Assembly: GCF_028292805.1 (NCBI RefSeq)
Contig: NZ_JAQGLS010000153.1
Coordinates: forward strand, 1 to 41,766
DNA: 41,766 nucleotides
DNA from: Ramlibacter sp.
GTDB taxonomy: Bacteria; Pseudomonadota; Gammaproteobacteria; Burkholderiales; Burkholderiaceae_C
Reading direction: 5' to 3'
The notes below the pieces were generated by a model. It did not search any database. It was not told where the DNA came from and was given only the letters and a program-made list of their open reading frames with translations. Below are positions 1-8,819 of the stretch, one piece after another; positions within the stretch are counted from its first letter, which is position 1; each line of letters opens with the position of its first letter. The translations under genes and the position numbers were made by a program.

Positions 1-179
1 GCGAAGGCGTCGAGCGCACCTTCCAGACCTACAGCCCGCTGATCGCCGGCATCGAAGTCAAGCGCCGCGGCGACGTGCGCCGCGCCAAGCTGTACTACCT
101 GCGCGAGCGCAGCGGCAAGTCGGCCCGCATCAAGGAAAAGCTGGCCTACCGCGAGAAGGCTCCCGCCGCCGCCAAGTAA
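1..179 (+). CDS. rplS: 50S ribosomal protein L19, C-terminal part
   Basis: The window opens inside this gene. The readable frame starts at base 3 and gives 58 residues ending in TAA. The stretch [18 protein letters not shown] is the conserved L19 C-terminus, followed by a basic [11 protein letters not shown] segment and a short Ala/Pro/Lys tail. L19 sits at the 30S-50S interface of the ribosome. The gene is cut by the window edge, so its start and any upstream rimM-trmD genes are not visible. A strong intrinsic terminator follows the stop directly, so this is the end of its operon. Confidence 0.95.
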   Translation, partial: EGVERTFQTYSPLIAGIEVKRRGDVRRAKLYYLRERSGKSARIKEKLAYREKAPAAAK

Positions 180-196
180 GCAGCGCGCCTTTCGCG

Positions 197-233
197 AAAA
201 CCGCCGCCAGCCCTGCGCTCGCGGCGGTTTTTC
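197..233 (+). terminator. Intrinsic terminator after rplS
   Basis: An 11-bp perfect stem (AAAACCGCCGC at 197-207 pairing with GCGGCGGTTTT at 221-231) encloses a 13-nt loop and runs into a T tract. It lies 17 bases after the rplS stop and separates it from the Nudix gene. Confidence 0.9.
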
Positions 234-250
234 ATTTCCGCCCACGACCC

Positions 251-964
251 ATGCCGCCGATAGCCCCTTCCATCCCGCCGGACACGCCGCTGTCGAAGCT
301 GCCCAACTTCGACCCGCGCGTGGTGCCGGTGTTCGCGGTCGACAGCCACCTGCCGGCGGTGGCACGGGCGCAGCTGGTGCCGGCGGCGGTGCGCCAGCGC
401 TTTGCGCTGCCCCCGGCCTGGCAACCCGAGGTATGGGCCGAGCCGCGCTTTACCGATCGCCGGCCGGCCGCCGCCGCGGTGCTGGTGCCGATCGTCATGC
501 GCGAGCGGCCGATGGTGCTGCTGACGGAACGTGCCACGCACCTGGCCACGCACTCGGGCCAGGTCGCCTTTCCCGGCGGCAAGTGCGACCCGACGGACGT
601 CGATGCGGCCGACACGGCCTTGCGCGAGGCCACCGAGGAGATCGGGCTGGACCGCGCCCTGGCCGAAGTGATCGGGCACATGCCCACCTACCTCACCGGC
701 ACGATGTTCACCATCACGCCGGTGGTGGCGCTGGTGCGGCCGGACTACCGGCTGCGGCTGAACGCCGGCGAGGTGGCCGACGCCTTCGAGGTGCCGCTGG
801 AGTTTTTGATGAACCCGGCGCACCACCGCCGCCACGCCATCGAGTTCAGCGGCGTGCGGCGCGAATGGTTTTCCATGCCTTACATGGACGACGGCACCGA
901 GCGCTTCATCTGGGGCGCGACGGCGGCGATGCTGCGCAACTTCTATCGCTTTCTGGCGGCATGA
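251..964 (+). CDS. CoA pyrophosphatase, Nudix family (NudL-like)
   Basis: This 237-residue protein is a Nudix hydrolase of the CoA pyrophosphatase type, which splits CoA into phosphopantetheine and 3',5'-ADP. The CoA-specific signature comes before the Nudix box: LLTERATHLATHSGQVAFPG at residues about 90-109. The box follows at 109-132, containing GGKCDPTD and TALREATEEIGL. The spacing between the first glycine and the REATEE helix is longer than in the canonical box, as is usual for this subfamily. An N-terminal extension of about 70 residues precedes the fold. No clear Shine-Dalgarno is seen before the ATG at 251, so a slightly different start is possible. Position after rplS is common in Burkholderiales. 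Confidence 0.88.
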   Translation: MPPIAPSIPPDTPLSKLPNFDPRVVPVFAVDSHLPAVARAQLVPAAVRQRFALPPAWQPEVWAEPRFTDRRPAAAAVLVPIVMRERPMVLLTERATHLATHSGQVAFPGGKCDPTDVDAADTALREATEEIGLDRALAEVIGHMPTYLTGTMFTITPVVALVRPDYRLRLNAGEVADAFEVPLEFLMNPAHHRRHAIEFSGVRREWFSMPYMDDGTERFIWGATAAMLRNFYRFLAA

Positions 965-965
965 C

Positions 966-1000
966 CTTGTCACCCCGGCTTGACCCGGGGCCTCGGCTGC
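966..1000 (+). repeat. REP-like palindrome
   Basis: The gap between the Nudix gene and the CobD-family gene contains CCCCGG-CTTGAC-CCGGGG (about 972-989) preceded by TTGTCA. This resembles the short dispersed palindromes common in proteobacterial intergenic DNA. It could act as a weak transcript-end hairpin, but no T tract follows. Confidence 0.5.
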
Positions 1001-1079
1001 CCTGTGGACCAACCGCCGGCTGGACTGCGGCCGCAAGCCGCAGTGGCAAGCGAGGCATCGTGCCCGCTATCATTCCGCC

Positions 1080-2078
1080 ATGAGCTTCTTCGCGCTGCTG
1101 TTCGCCCTGCTGATCGAGCAGGTGCGTCCGCTGGGGCCGCAGAACGCGATCCATGGCAGGTTGCGCTTCTGGGCCCGCTGGGTGAGCCGCAACTTCGACG
1201 CCGGCAAGCCGCAGCACGGCTGGGTGGCGTGGTCGCTGGCCGTCGTCGCCCCCGCGATCGCCGCCTTCGCAATCCATGAGTTGCTGCACCGGTTCGTCGG
1301 CTGGCCAGCCGCCATGGTCTGGAGCGTGCTGGTGCTGTACGTCACGCTGGGCTTTCGCCAGTTCAGCCACCACTTCACCGGCATCCGCGACGCGCTGGAA
1401 AGCGGCGACGAGACGCTGGCGCGCGAGCTGCTGGCGCGCTGGCAGCTCGGCGATGCCAGCGAGCTGCCGCGCAGCGAGATCGTGCGCCACGTGATCGAAT
1501 ATTCGGTGCTGGCCGCGCACCGCCACGTGTTCGGCGTGCTGGCCTGGTTCTCGGTGCTGGCCGCCTTCGGGCTCGGGCCGGCCGGCGCGGTGCTGTACCG
1601 GATGGCGGAGTTCGTGGTGCGCTACTGGCGCCACCGCAGCCATGCGCAGCTGCAGCCGGCCAGCGAGGCGCTGCAGGCCGCCGCCAGCCGCTCCTGGGCG
1701 GCGGTGGACTGGCTGCCGGCGCGCTTCACCGCCGTCAGCTTCGCCGTGGTCGGCAACTTCGAGGAGGCGATCGATTGCTGGCGCAACCATGCCCAGCGCT
1801 TTCCGGACGACAACGACGGCGTGATCCTGGCGGCGACCTCGGGCGCCGTCAACGTGCGGCTGGGGGGCGAGGCGCTGCGTCCCGTTTTCGCGGCCAACGG
1901 CCCGGCTGGGCCGCTGGCCGGCGACCTCGGCCTGGAGCCGCCGGTGGACAGCGACAGCACCCCGGGGCGCGAGGCCGAGGTGCAGCACCTGCGCAGCGTG
2001 GTCGGGCTGGTGTGGCGCTCGGTGGTGCTGTGGATGGTGTTGCTGGCGCTGCTGACGCTGGCGCGGCTGCTGGGGTAG
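1080..2078 (+). CDS. CobD/CbiB-family membrane protein
   Basis: 332 residues with several hydrophobic segments: N-terminal MSFFALLFALLIEQVRPL, the region around residues 48-62, a pair around 78-93, a segment near 155-175, and a C-terminal segment VLWMVLLALLTLARLLG. The N-terminus and overall layout match the CobD/CbiB family, whose classical members join cobyric acid to aminopropanol phosphate to make adenosylcobinamide phosphate. In this bacterial group the gene sits alone among housekeeping genes, with no other cobalamin genes in the window. A true role in cobalamin synthesis is therefore uncertain, and the name refers to the family only. Its start lies 115 bases after the Nudix stop. Confidence 0.75.
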   Translation: MSFFALLFALLIEQVRPLGPQNAIHGRLRFWARWVSRNFDAGKPQHGWVAWSLAVVAPAIAAFAIHELLHRFVGWPAAMVWSVLVLYVTLGFRQFSHHFTGIRDALESGDETLARELLARWQLGDASELPRSEIVRHVIEYSVLAAHRHVFGVLAWFSVLAAFGLGPAGAVLYRMAEFVVRYWRHRSHAQLQPASEALQAAASRSWAAVDWLPARFTAVSFAVVGNFEEAIDCWRNHAQRFPDDNDGVILAATSGAVNVRLGGEALRPVFAANGPAGPLAGDLGLEPPVDSDSTPGREAEVQHLRSVVGLVWRSVVLWMVLLALLTLARLLG

Positions 2079-2181
2079 GGCGGGTCGCCGGGGTGCGGCT
2101 TCGCGCCAACCCAGCCTTCCGGAGTTCGCAGTCTTGGCGGCAGCCCCTAGCTGGCGTCAAGCCCAGCGCACCCCGGCTGCC

Positions 2182-2628
2182 TCAAGCTGGTGCGCGCACC
2201 AGTTGCCCCTGCGTCCAGCGCACGATGTCCGGCGCCCCCATGGCACCGGCCTGGCGCGCGATTTCGCGGCCGCCGACAAACAAGGCCAGGGTCGGGATGC
2301 TGCGGATGTTCAGGCGCGCGCCCAGGCCCTGCGCTTCCTCCGTGTTCACCTTGGCCAGCCGCACCCGCGGCTCGAGCTCCCTGGCGGCCTGCTCGAAGGC
2401 GGGCGCCATCATGCGGCAAGGACCGCACCAGGGCGCCCAGAAGTCGACCAGCACCGGCAGCTGGCTGCGCGTGATGTGGCGGTCGAATTCGGTGGCGCTG
2501 AGGTTCACCGGCTGGCCGGTGAACAAGGCCCGGTGGCAGCTGCCGCAATCGGGGCCGCTGCCGAGCTGGTCTGTGTCGATCCGGTTGGTGGTGTGGCAGT
2601 GCGGGCAGACAAGGTGCAACTGGCTCAT
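2182..2628 (-). CDS. trxC: Thioredoxin 2 (zinc-containing)
   Basis: 148 residues. An N-terminal zinc-binding module has the pairs C8-PH-C11 and C28-GS-C31, followed by a thioredoxin fold with the active site WCGPC (C68, C71) and the cis-proline region RSIPTLALF. This arrangement is diagnostic for thioredoxin 2, a cytoplasmic disulfide reductase involved in oxidative stress. The length is typical. It lies downstream of rsgA on the same strand with a 71-base gap, so it may have its own promoter or be read through. Confidence 0.95.
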   Translation of the reverse strand: MSQLHLVCPHCHTTNRIDTDQLGSGPDCGSCHRALFTGQPVNLSATEFDRHITRSQLPVLVDFWAPWCGPCRMMAPAFEQAARELEPRVRLAKVNTEEAQGLGARLNIRSIPTLALFVGGREIARQAGAMGAPDIVRWTQGQLVRAPA

Positions 2629-2699
2629 GGTTCCTGGCGTCTCCTGTTGGTCGGGAGATGCGGGCGGCCGCGGCGGAAAGCAAGCGGCTTTACGGTCAG

Positions 2700-3620
2700 T
2701 CAGTACCGCGGTTGCGACAATTCCTCGAACAGCCCGCGGTAGATCCGGTAACGGTTGGGCTGGATGCCGGTGGCCGATGCGCCCTCGGCAACGGCGGCCT
2801 GGACCCCGCAGCCTGGCTCATGCATGTGGCTGCAGTTGTAGAAGCGGCACTGCGCGATGTGCGGCCGCAGGTCGGGCATCAGCGTCGCCAGGTTCATCGG
2901 GTCGACGTGGTGCAGGCCGAACTCCTGGAAGCCCGGCGAATCGATCAGCGCGGTGCTGCGTGCCTCGTCGACCCAGTACCAGGTGGTGGCGGTCGTGGTG
3001 TGCTTGCCCGAGTTCAGCGCCTGCGAGATCTCGCCGGTGAGGGCCTTGGCTTGCGGCACCAGCAAGTTGATCAGTGTGCTCTTGCCCGCGCCGGAGGGGC
3101 CGAGCACCAGCGTCGTCCTGCCCTGCATGTGCTTGAGCAGCGCCTCGTGGTCGGTGTCCTGCGACAGCCGCAGCGACAGCGGCAGCACGCCGTAGCCCAT
3201 GTGCTGGTAGGGCAGCAGGCGGCCCCAGGCGCGCTCGAACGGCTCCACCAGGTCGCTCTTGTTCAGGGCGATCAGCGGCTTGATGTGTTCCATCTCGGCG
3301 GCGATGAGGGCGCGCGCCAGCTGCATTTCGGAAAACTCCGGCTCGGCCGCGATCAGCACCAGCACCTGGTCGAGGTTGGCGGCGAACGACTTGGTGCGGA
3401 TCTCGTCCTGGCGGTAGAACAGGTTGCGGCGCGGATCGATCTTGACGATCACGCCTTCGTCTTCGGTGGCGCTCCACTGGACGTGGTCGCCCACCACCGT
3501 TTCGCTTTTTTTGCCGCGCGAGCGGCAGATGAGGCGGCTGCCCTGCGGCGTTTCCACCAGGCAGTGGCGGCCGTGGCTGGCGACCACCAGGCCGGGCTGC
3601 GGCTTGCCAAGATCAGCCAA
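2700..3620 (-). CDS. rsgA: Ribosome small-subunit-dependent GTPase A
   Basis: 306 residues with the circularly permuted GTPase order: OB-fold N-terminus, then the G4 motif LNKSDL, the P-loop GPSGAGKSTLINLL, and the G3 motif DSPGF. A C-terminal zinc-binding cluster follows with the pattern C-RFYN-C-SH-MHEPG-C. RsgA assists late 30S subunit maturation. The start lies 12 bases after the stop of the pterin dehydratase gene, so the three minus-strand genes (M48 protease, dehydratase, rsgA) probably form one operon. Confidence 0.95.
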   Translation of the reverse strand: MADLGKPQPGLVVASHGRHCLVETPQGSRLICRSRGKKSETVVGDHVQWSATEDEGVIVKIDPRRNLFYRQDEIRTKSFAANLDQVLVLIAAEPEFSEMQLARALIAAEMEHIKPLIALNKSDLVEPFERAWGRLLPYQHMGYGVLPLSLRLSQDTDHEALLKHMQGRTTLVLGPSGAGKSTLINLLVPQAKALTGEISQALNSGKHTTTATTWYWVDEARSTALIDSPGFQEFGLHHVDPMNLATLMPDLRPHIAQCRFYNCSHMHEPGCGVQAAVAEGASATGIQPNRYRIYRGLFEELSQPRY

Positions 3621-3632
3621 GGGTGTCGGCCC

Positions 3633-3971
3633 TCATGCGAGCAGCGCGTCGATGCGCGTGGCGCAGTCGAAATCGGTTTCCGAGATGCCCTTGACGTCGT
3701 GCGTGTTGAAGCGCACGACGCAGCGGTTGTAGTGCACCGACAGGTCGGGATGGTGGTCCATCGCGTTGGCCACGAAGGCCAGCGCGTTCACGAACGAGAT
3801 CGTCTCGTGGTAGTTGGCGAACTTGTAGGTCTTCTCGATCGCAACGGCCTCGCCGTCGCCGCTGAGCTTCCAGCCCGGCGCGTCGGCCAGGCGCTTGACG
3901 ATCTCCGTCGGGGTCAGGGGGCGGCGCTGGTGCTGCGACCAGTCCATCTTCTTGAGCATGGAATCGCTCAT
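3633..3971 (-). CDS. 4a-hydroxytetrahydrobiopterin dehydratase (PCD)
   Basis: 112 residues from [11 protein letters not shown] to the end. The core ANAMDHHPDLSVHYNRCVVRF contains the conserved HH-P-L-V-Y-N pattern of pterin-4a-carbinolamine dehydratases. These recycle the oxidised pterin produced by aromatic amino acid hydroxylases. The ATG at 3971 overlaps the stop of the upstream M48 gene by four bases (ATGA), which decides the start and implies translational coupling. The family also occurs in bacteria without phenylalanine hydroxylase, so the physiological substrate is not certain. Confidence 0.93.
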   Translation of the reverse strand: MSDSMLKKMDWSQHQRRPLTPTEIVKRLADAPGWKLSGDGEAVAIEKTYKFANYHETISFVNALAFVANAMDHHPDLSVHYNRCVVRFNTHDVKGISETDFDCATRIDALLA

Positions 3972-5233
3972 GCCGTTGCTCCGTGCAGCCGGGCAAGCCG
4001 CTCGGAGGCGGGCGGGTGGGAGTAGTAGAACTTCACGTAGACGGGATCCGGGGTGAGGGTGGACGCATTGTCCTCGTACAGCTTGAGCAGCGCATTGCCC
4101 AGGTCGGCGCCGCTGGTCTGCTGCACGGCGAAGGCGTCGGCCTCGAACTCGTGCCGGCGCGACAGCTGCGCCATCAGCGGCGAGATGAAGTAGGTGAACA
4201 CCGGCAGCGCCAGCATGAACAGCAGCAGGGCCAGCGCGTCGTTGGGCCGTTCCAGGTTGGGCGCCACGCCCAGGCCGGTGTAGAACCAGGCCCGGCCGGA
4301 CAGCCATCCCAGCAAGGCGAAGCCGGCCAGGCTGAGGGCGAACATGGCGGCGATGCGCTTGAGGATGTGCTTGTGGCGAAAGTGGCCCAGCTCATGGGCC
4401 AGCACCGCGTCCACTTCGCCCGGCGACAGCCTGGCCAGCAGCGTGTCGTAGAACACCACCCGCTTGGCCGCGCCGAAGCCGGTGAAATAGGCGTTGGCAT
4501 GGGCGCTGCGCTTGCTGCCGTCCATCACGAACAGGCCCTTGGCGGCGAAGCCGCAGCGCTGCATCAGTGCCGTCACGCGCGCCTTGAGCGCCTCGTCGTC
4601 CAGCGGCTGGAACTTGTTGAACAGCGGCGCGATGAAGGTTGGATAAACCACCAGCAGCAGCAGGTTGAACCCCATCCACACGGCCCAGGCCCACAGCCAC
4701 CAGGCCGGCCCGGCCGCGCCCATCAGCCACAGGATCAGCCCGGCGATCGGCGCGCCGATGGCGACGCCGAGCAGCGTCGCCTTGGCGAGGTCGCCCAGCC
4801 ACAGCTTCCAGGTCATCTTGTTGAAGCCAAAGCGTTGTTCGACCACGAAGGTCTGGTACAGCGAAAACGGCAACTCCAGCAGCCCGCCGATCGCCGCGAA
4901 GGCACCCAGCAGCGCGAGCTGCTGCCACATGCCGGTGCCCAGCCAGTCCACCAGCAGCTGGTTCAGGGCATGCAGCCCGCCCAGCAGCGTCCAGGCCAGC
5001 AGCACCGCCGCGCCGAACGCCGTTTCCGCCAGGCCGATGCGCGACTTGGCGATGGTGTAGTCGGCGGCCTTCTGGTGGGCCGCCAGCGGGACGGTGCCGG
5101 CGAAGAGGGCCGGCACCGCATCGCGATGGCGGGCCACGAAACGGAGCTGGCGGCTCGCCAGCCAGAACTTGACGACGAGGCTGGCGACCAGGAAGGCGGC
5201 GAACGCCAGGGTCAGCGATTGGGAAGGATCCAT
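3968..5233 (-). CDS. M48 family membrane metalloprotease (Ste24-like)
   Basis: 421 residues with multiple transmembrane helices: residues about 1-20, 60-80, 100-125, 150-195, and a later pair near 290-345. The zinc motif is HELGH at 280-284, and the likely third ligand is in the EFEADAFA stretch. This architecture, with a large luminal-type domain and CAAX-protease homology, matches bacterial Ste24-like M48 peptidases, which cleave membrane-associated peptides or take part in membrane protein quality control. The gene heads the probable M48-PCD-rsgA operon and is divergent from orn, with only 35 bases between the two starts, so both promoters must lie very close together or overlap. Confidence 0.92.
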   Translation of the reverse strand: MDPSQSLTLAFAAFLVASLVVKFWLASRQLRFVARHRDAVPALFAGTVPLAAHQKAADYTIAKSRIGLAETAFGAAVLLAWTLLGGLHALNQLLVDWLGTGMWQQLALLGAFAAIGGLLELPFSLYQTFVVEQRFGFNKMTWKLWLGDLAKATLLGVAIGAPIAGLILWLMGAAGPAWWLWAWAVWMGFNLLLLVVYPTFIAPLFNKFQPLDDEALKARVTALMQRCGFAAKGLFVMDGSKRSAHANAYFTGFGAAKRVVFYDTLLARLSPGEVDAVLAHELGHFRHKHILKRIAAMFALSLAGFALLGWLSGRAWFYTGLGVAPNLERPNDALALLLFMLALPVFTYFISPLMAQLSRRHEFEADAFAVQQTSGADLGNALLKLYEDNASTLTPDPVYVKFYYSHPPASERLARLHGATA

Positions 5234-5268
5234 TCCGGAATCTTAAGTCCTTCGGCGACAATGCCCGC

Positions 5269-5859
5269 ATGGCAGAACCGACCCCAGCCCCGAAGATACA
5301 GACCCCCGCCACGCTGACACGCAGCGACCAGAACCTGGTCTGGCTCGACTGTGAGATGACGGGGCTGGACCCCGAGCGCGACCGCATCATCGAGATCGCC
5401 GTCGTCGTCACCGGCCCCAACCTGGAGCCGCGCATCGAAGGACCGGTGATCGCGGTGCACCAGACCGAGGCCCAGCTGGACCTGATGGACGCCTGGAACA
5501 GGGGCACGCACGGCAAGAGCGGCCTGACCGACAAGGTGCGGGCCTCGGCCGTGTCTGAAGCGCAAGCCGAGCAGCAGGTTCTGGAATTCATCACGAAGTA
5601 CGTGCACCGGCAGGCGAGCCCCATGTGCGGCAACAGCATCGGGCAGGACAGGCGCTTCCTGGTCAAGTACATGCCCAAGCTGGAGGCGTACTTCCACTAC
5701 CGCAACCTCGACGTCAGCACGCTCAAGGAGCTGGCCAAGCGCTGGAAGCCGGAGGTCTACACCTCGTTCAAGAAGCGGCAGCTGCACACGGCGCTGGCCG
5801 ACGTGCACGAGTCGATCGACGAGCTGGTGCACTACCGAGAGCATTTGCTGAAGCTCTGA
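5269..5859 (+). CDS. orn: Oligoribonuclease
   Basis: 196 residues. A DEDDh exonuclease: the first motif is [20 protein letters not shown] with D and E as metal ligands. A central [11 protein letters not shown] stretch and a C-terminal [20 protein letters not shown] complete the active site and dimer interface. Orn degrades 2-5 nt RNAs and pGpG, the last step of cyclic-di-GMP turnover. An extra N-terminal stretch of about 20 residues ([19 protein letters not shown]) precedes the first catalytic motif; an internal start is not excluded. It is divergent from the M48 gene. Confidence 0.95.
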   Translation: MAEPTPAPKIQTPATLTRSDQNLVWLDCEMTGLDPERDRIIEIAVVVTGPNLEPRIEGPVIAVHQTEAQLDLMDAWNRGTHGKSGLTDKVRASAVSEAQAEQQVLEFITKYVHRQASPMCGNSIGQDRRFLVKYMPKLEAYFHYRNLDVSTLKELAKRWKPEVYTSFKKRQLHTALADVHESIDELVHYREHLLKL

Positions 5860-6032
5860 GGGCTGCCCCATGGGCCCGCTTCTGAATACCGCTAGCGGGA
5901 AAACCCGAAAGCTGCCATAATCGGGGGCTTGTTGCTTCACAGCGGCAATTTAATCGCGCATCTGCCTTCTCGCACTGGCCCGCTCAACACCTTGAGCAGA
6001 TAGGGCCGCAGGTTCAAGCCTGTTTGTCGTTG

Positions 6033-6058
6033 GAATGGTTGATGTTATCCAACCATTC
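6033..6058 (+). promoter_or_regulatory. 5'-leader hairpin before the DEAD-box helicase
   Basis: A perfect 9-bp inverted repeat, GAATGGTTG (6033-6041) and CAACCATTC (6050-6058), with an 8-nt loop lies in the leader. It ends two bases before the first in-frame ATG (6061), so it would occlude that start and favours the ATG at 6106. A regulatory role is inference. Confidence 0.5.
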
Positions 6059-6105
6059 GAATGACGGCGCTGCCCGCCCTGGGCCGCGCTGCGATGGAAC
6101 ATCTC

Positions 6106-7635
6106 ATGACGGAAATCGAAACTTCTGTCCCGAACGGCTTTGCCGCTCTGGGACTCGCCCCTGAACTGCTCGCGGCCATCGCCGACCTGGGCTACACCCA
6201 ACCGATGCCCGTGCAGACGCAATGCATCGGGCTGGCCATGAAGCAGACCGCCGGCGAAGGCCAGTCGGACTTCAACGACCTGATGGTCTCCAGCCAGACC
6301 GGCAGCGGCAAGACCGCGGCCTTCCTGCTGCCGGTGCTGCACACCCTGCTGAAGATGCAGGCCGACGCCGAAGCTGCCGAAAAGCAGGCCTACGACGACG
6401 CCATCGCCCGCGGCGAGACGGCGCCCAAGCGCAACCGCAAGAACCCGCTGAATCCGCGCACCTTCACGGCCGCCACCCCCGGCGCCCTGATCCTGTGCCC
6501 GACGCGCGAACTGGCGCAGCAGGTGGCGCACGACGCCATCGACCTGGTGCAGCATTGCAAGGGCCTGCGCATCGCCAACGTGGTGGGCGGCATGCCTTAC
6601 CAGATGCAGCTGGCGCGTCTGCAGAACGCCGACCTGGTGGTCGCCACCCCGGGCCGCCTGCTGGACCTGCAGCGCCAGGGCCAGCTGAAGCTGGACAAGG
6701 TCAAGTTCCTGGTCGTCGACGAAGCCGACCGCATGCTGGACCTGGGCTTTGCCGAAGACCTGGCCGAAGTGCACAACCTGACCGCCAACCGCGGCCAGAC
6801 CATGATGTTCAGCGCCACCTTCGCGCCGCGCATCCAGCAGCTGGCCGGCCGCGTCATGCGCAATGCGCAGCGCATCCAGGTCGACAGCCCGCAGGAAGCG
6901 CACGCCAACATCAAGCAGGTGCTGTTCTGGGCCGACAGCCTGCAGCACAAGCGCAAGCTGCTGGACCACTGGCTGCGTGACACCACGATCAACCAGGCGA
7001 TCGTCTTCGCCAGCACCCAGATCGATTGCGACAACCTCGCCAACGACCTGCAGCAGGAAGGCTTCAGCGCCGTCGCGCTGCACGGCGCGCTGTCGCAAGG
7101 CATCCGCAACCGCCGCCTGATGGCCCTGCGCCAGGGCCAGGTGCAGATCCTGGTGGCCACCGACGTCGCCGCCCGTGGCATCGACGTGCCGACGATCACG
7201 CACGTGTTCAACTTCGGCCTGCCGATGAAGAGCGAAGACTACACGCACCGCATCGGCCGCACCGGCCGTGCCGGCCGCGACGGCCTGGCGATCACCTTCG
7301 CCGAGTTCCGCGACCGCCGCAAGATCGGCGACATCGAGGCGTACAGCAAGCAGCGCTTCACCGCCGAGACGATCCCGGGCATGGAGCCGCAGCAGCGCGC
7401 CCCGGCGGCGCCGCGCTTCGGCTTCGGCGGCAAGCCGGCCCGTCCGGGCGGCGAACGCCGTCCCGGCGGCGGTGGCTTTGGCAAGAGCACCGGCTTTGGC
7501 GGCAAGACCTTCGGCCCCCGCGACAGCCGCGGCCCGGCCGCACCGCGCGAAGGCGGCTTCGCCCCGCGTGGTGAAGGCAGCTTCGGCGCCCGTGACGGCG
7601 GCGGCTTCGTGCCCCGTCCGCGCCCGGCGCGCTAA
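6106..7635 (+). CDS. DEAD-box RNA helicase (RhlE-like)
   Basis: About 509 residues from the ATG at 6106 (MTEIETSVP). In-frame ATGs also exist at 6061 and 6094, but a hairpin abuts the first. All helicase motifs are present in order: Q motif region GYTQPMPVQTQ, motif I SSQTGSGKTAAF, Ia PTRELAQQ, DEAD in VVDEADRMLDLG, SAT in MFSATF, then in domain 2 ATDVAARGIDVP and HRIGRTGRAGR. A roughly 35-residue insertion rich in charged residues lies after motif I (EAAEKQAYDDAIARGETAPK). The tail from about residue 430 is Gly/Arg/Pro rich, as in RhlE proteins that bind RNA in ribosome assembly or decay at low temperature. The 5' leader exceeds 150 bases, which fits post-transcriptional control. Confidence 0.92.
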   Translation: MTEIETSVPNGFAALGLAPELLAAIADLGYTQPMPVQTQCIGLAMKQTAGEGQSDFNDLMVSSQTGSGKTAAFLLPVLHTLLKMQADAEAAEKQAYDDAIARGETAPKRNRKNPLNPRTFTAATPGALILCPTRELAQQVAHDAIDLVQHCKGLRIANVVGGMPYQMQLARLQNADLVVATPGRLLDLQRQGQLKLDKVKFLVVDEADRMLDLGFAEDLAEVHNLTANRGQTMMFSATFAPRIQQLAGRVMRNAQRIQVDSPQEAHANIKQVLFWADSLQHKRKLLDHWLRDTTINQAIVFASTQIDCDNLANDLQQEGFSAVALHGALSQGIRNRRLMALRQGQVQILVATDVAARGIDVPTITHVFNFGLPMKSEDYTHRIGRTGRAGRDGLAITFAEFRDRRKIGDIEAYSKQRFTAETIPGMEPQQRAPAAPRFGFGGKPARPGGERRPGGGGFGKSTGFGGKTFGPRDSRGPAAPREGGFAPRGEGSFGARDGGGFVPRPRPAR

Positions 7636-7702
7636 AGCCCGGGTCATTCCCGCCGCAGCCTGCCCCCGCGCAGGCGGCTGGCGCGAATCCAGAGCTTCCG
7701 GC

Positions 7703-7729
7703 AAAGGCGACCTTCGGGTCGCCTTTTTT
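7703..7729 (+). terminator. Intrinsic terminator after the helicase gene
   Basis: A 10-bp perfect stem AAAGGCGACC / GGTCGCCTTT with a TTCG tetraloop (7713-7716) and T-rich 3' side. It separates the helicase from the GDPD gene. Confidence 0.9.
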
Positions 7730-7793
7730 GCGTCATGCTGCCGGCCTACACTGGCTGCACGCGGCTGCCGTTTGCCGCCACAAGGGAAAAACC

Positions 7794-8816
7794 ATGGCTT
7801 TCTCGCACGCTGCCTTTTCATCCTTGCGCCACCTTGCCGTCGCCTTGGCCTGGCTGCTCCTCGCCGCCGCGCCGCTGGCGGCGACCGCCCGGGACTTCGA
7901 CCTGCAAGGCCACCGCGGCGCGCGGGCGGTGCTGCCCGAAAACTCCTTGCCCGGATTCGCCTACACCCTGGGCGTGGGCGTGACCACCATCGAGACCGAC
8001 ATCGCCATCACCCGCGATGGCGTGCTGGTGCTGTCGCACGACCCGGCGCTGAACGCCGACATCACGCGCGGCCCCGACGGCAGCTTCCTGACGGGGCGCG
8101 GCCCGCTCATCTCCAAGCTCACGGCTGCCGAACTAGCCGCCTACGACGTCGGCCGCATTCGGCCGGGCAGCGACTACGCCAGGACCTTCGCGCAGCAGCA
8201 GCCGGTGGACGGCACGCGCATCCCGCGGCTGGCCGACCTGTTCGCGCTGGCGCGCAAGGCCGGCAACGAGCAGGTGCGCTTCGCCATCGAGACCAAGCTG
8301 ACGCCGACCGCGCCCAACGACACGATGCCGCCGGAGGAATTCGCGCGCCGGCTGGTGGCGGCGATCCGCGAGGCGGGACTGGAACAGCGCAGCTCCATCC
8401 TCTCCTTCGACTGGCGCACCTTGCAACTGGTGCAAAAGGAGGCGCCTGGGATTCCCACCGTCTACCTGAGCATCCAGCAGCGCTCGATGGACAACATCGG
8501 TGCCGGCCAGCCCGGCGGCTCCGAGTGGACCGCCGGCTTCCAGCTGAAGGACCACGGCTCGGTGCCCAGGATGATCAAGGCGGCCGGCGGCCACACCTGG
8601 TCGTCGTTCTGGCGCGACCTGACGCCCGAGGCGGTGAAGGAGGCGCAGGCGCTCGGCTTGAAGGTGCTGGCCTGGACCGTCAACGACGCACCGACCATGG
8701 CGCGGATGTTCGACATGGGCGTGAATGGCATCGTGACCGACCGCCCCGAGCTGCTGCGCGCCCAGATGCAGCAGCGCGGCATGCCGCTGCCGCGGGCGAC
8801 ACCGGTTCGGCCCTGA
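7794..8816 (+). CDS. Periplasmic glycerophosphodiester phosphodiesterase
   Basis: 340 residues. An N-terminal signal peptide (charged start, hydrophobic [19 protein letters not shown], cleavage around residue 31) leads into the GDPD TIM-barrel. Catalytic and metal residues are visible: H40-R41 in the HRGA motif, ENSLPGF, E67 and D69 in IETDIA, and H82-D83 in SHDP. It hydrolyses glycerophosphodiesters from phospholipid turnover to glycerol-3-phosphate and an alcohol in the periplasm. The start at 7794 is supported by AAGGGA about 8 bases upstream. Its stop is 3 bases from the stop of the convergent MFS gene. Confidence 0.93.
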   Translation: MAFSHAAFSSLRHLAVALAWLLLAAAPLAATARDFDLQGHRGARAVLPENSLPGFAYTLGVGVTTIETDIAITRDGVLVLSHDPALNADITRGPDGSFLTGRGPLISKLTAAELAAYDVGRIRPGSDYARTFAQQQPVDGTRIPRLADLFALARKAGNEQVRFAIETKLTPTAPNDTMPPEEFARRLVAAIREAGLEQRSSILSFDWRTLQLVQKEAPGIPTVYLSIQQRSMDNIGAGQPGGSEWTAGFQLKDHGSVPRMIKAAGGHTWSSFWRDLTPEAVKEAQALGLKVLAWTVNDAPTMARMFDMGVNGIVTDRPELLRAQMQQRGMPLPRATPVRP

Positions 8817-8819
8817 GGG

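Noticed and set aside
146-1036. Long minus-strand ORFs opposite the Nudix gene
   Set aside because: High-GC antisense shadow: composition rich in Arg, His and Gln, no family features, and it lies wholly opposite a well-supported gene.
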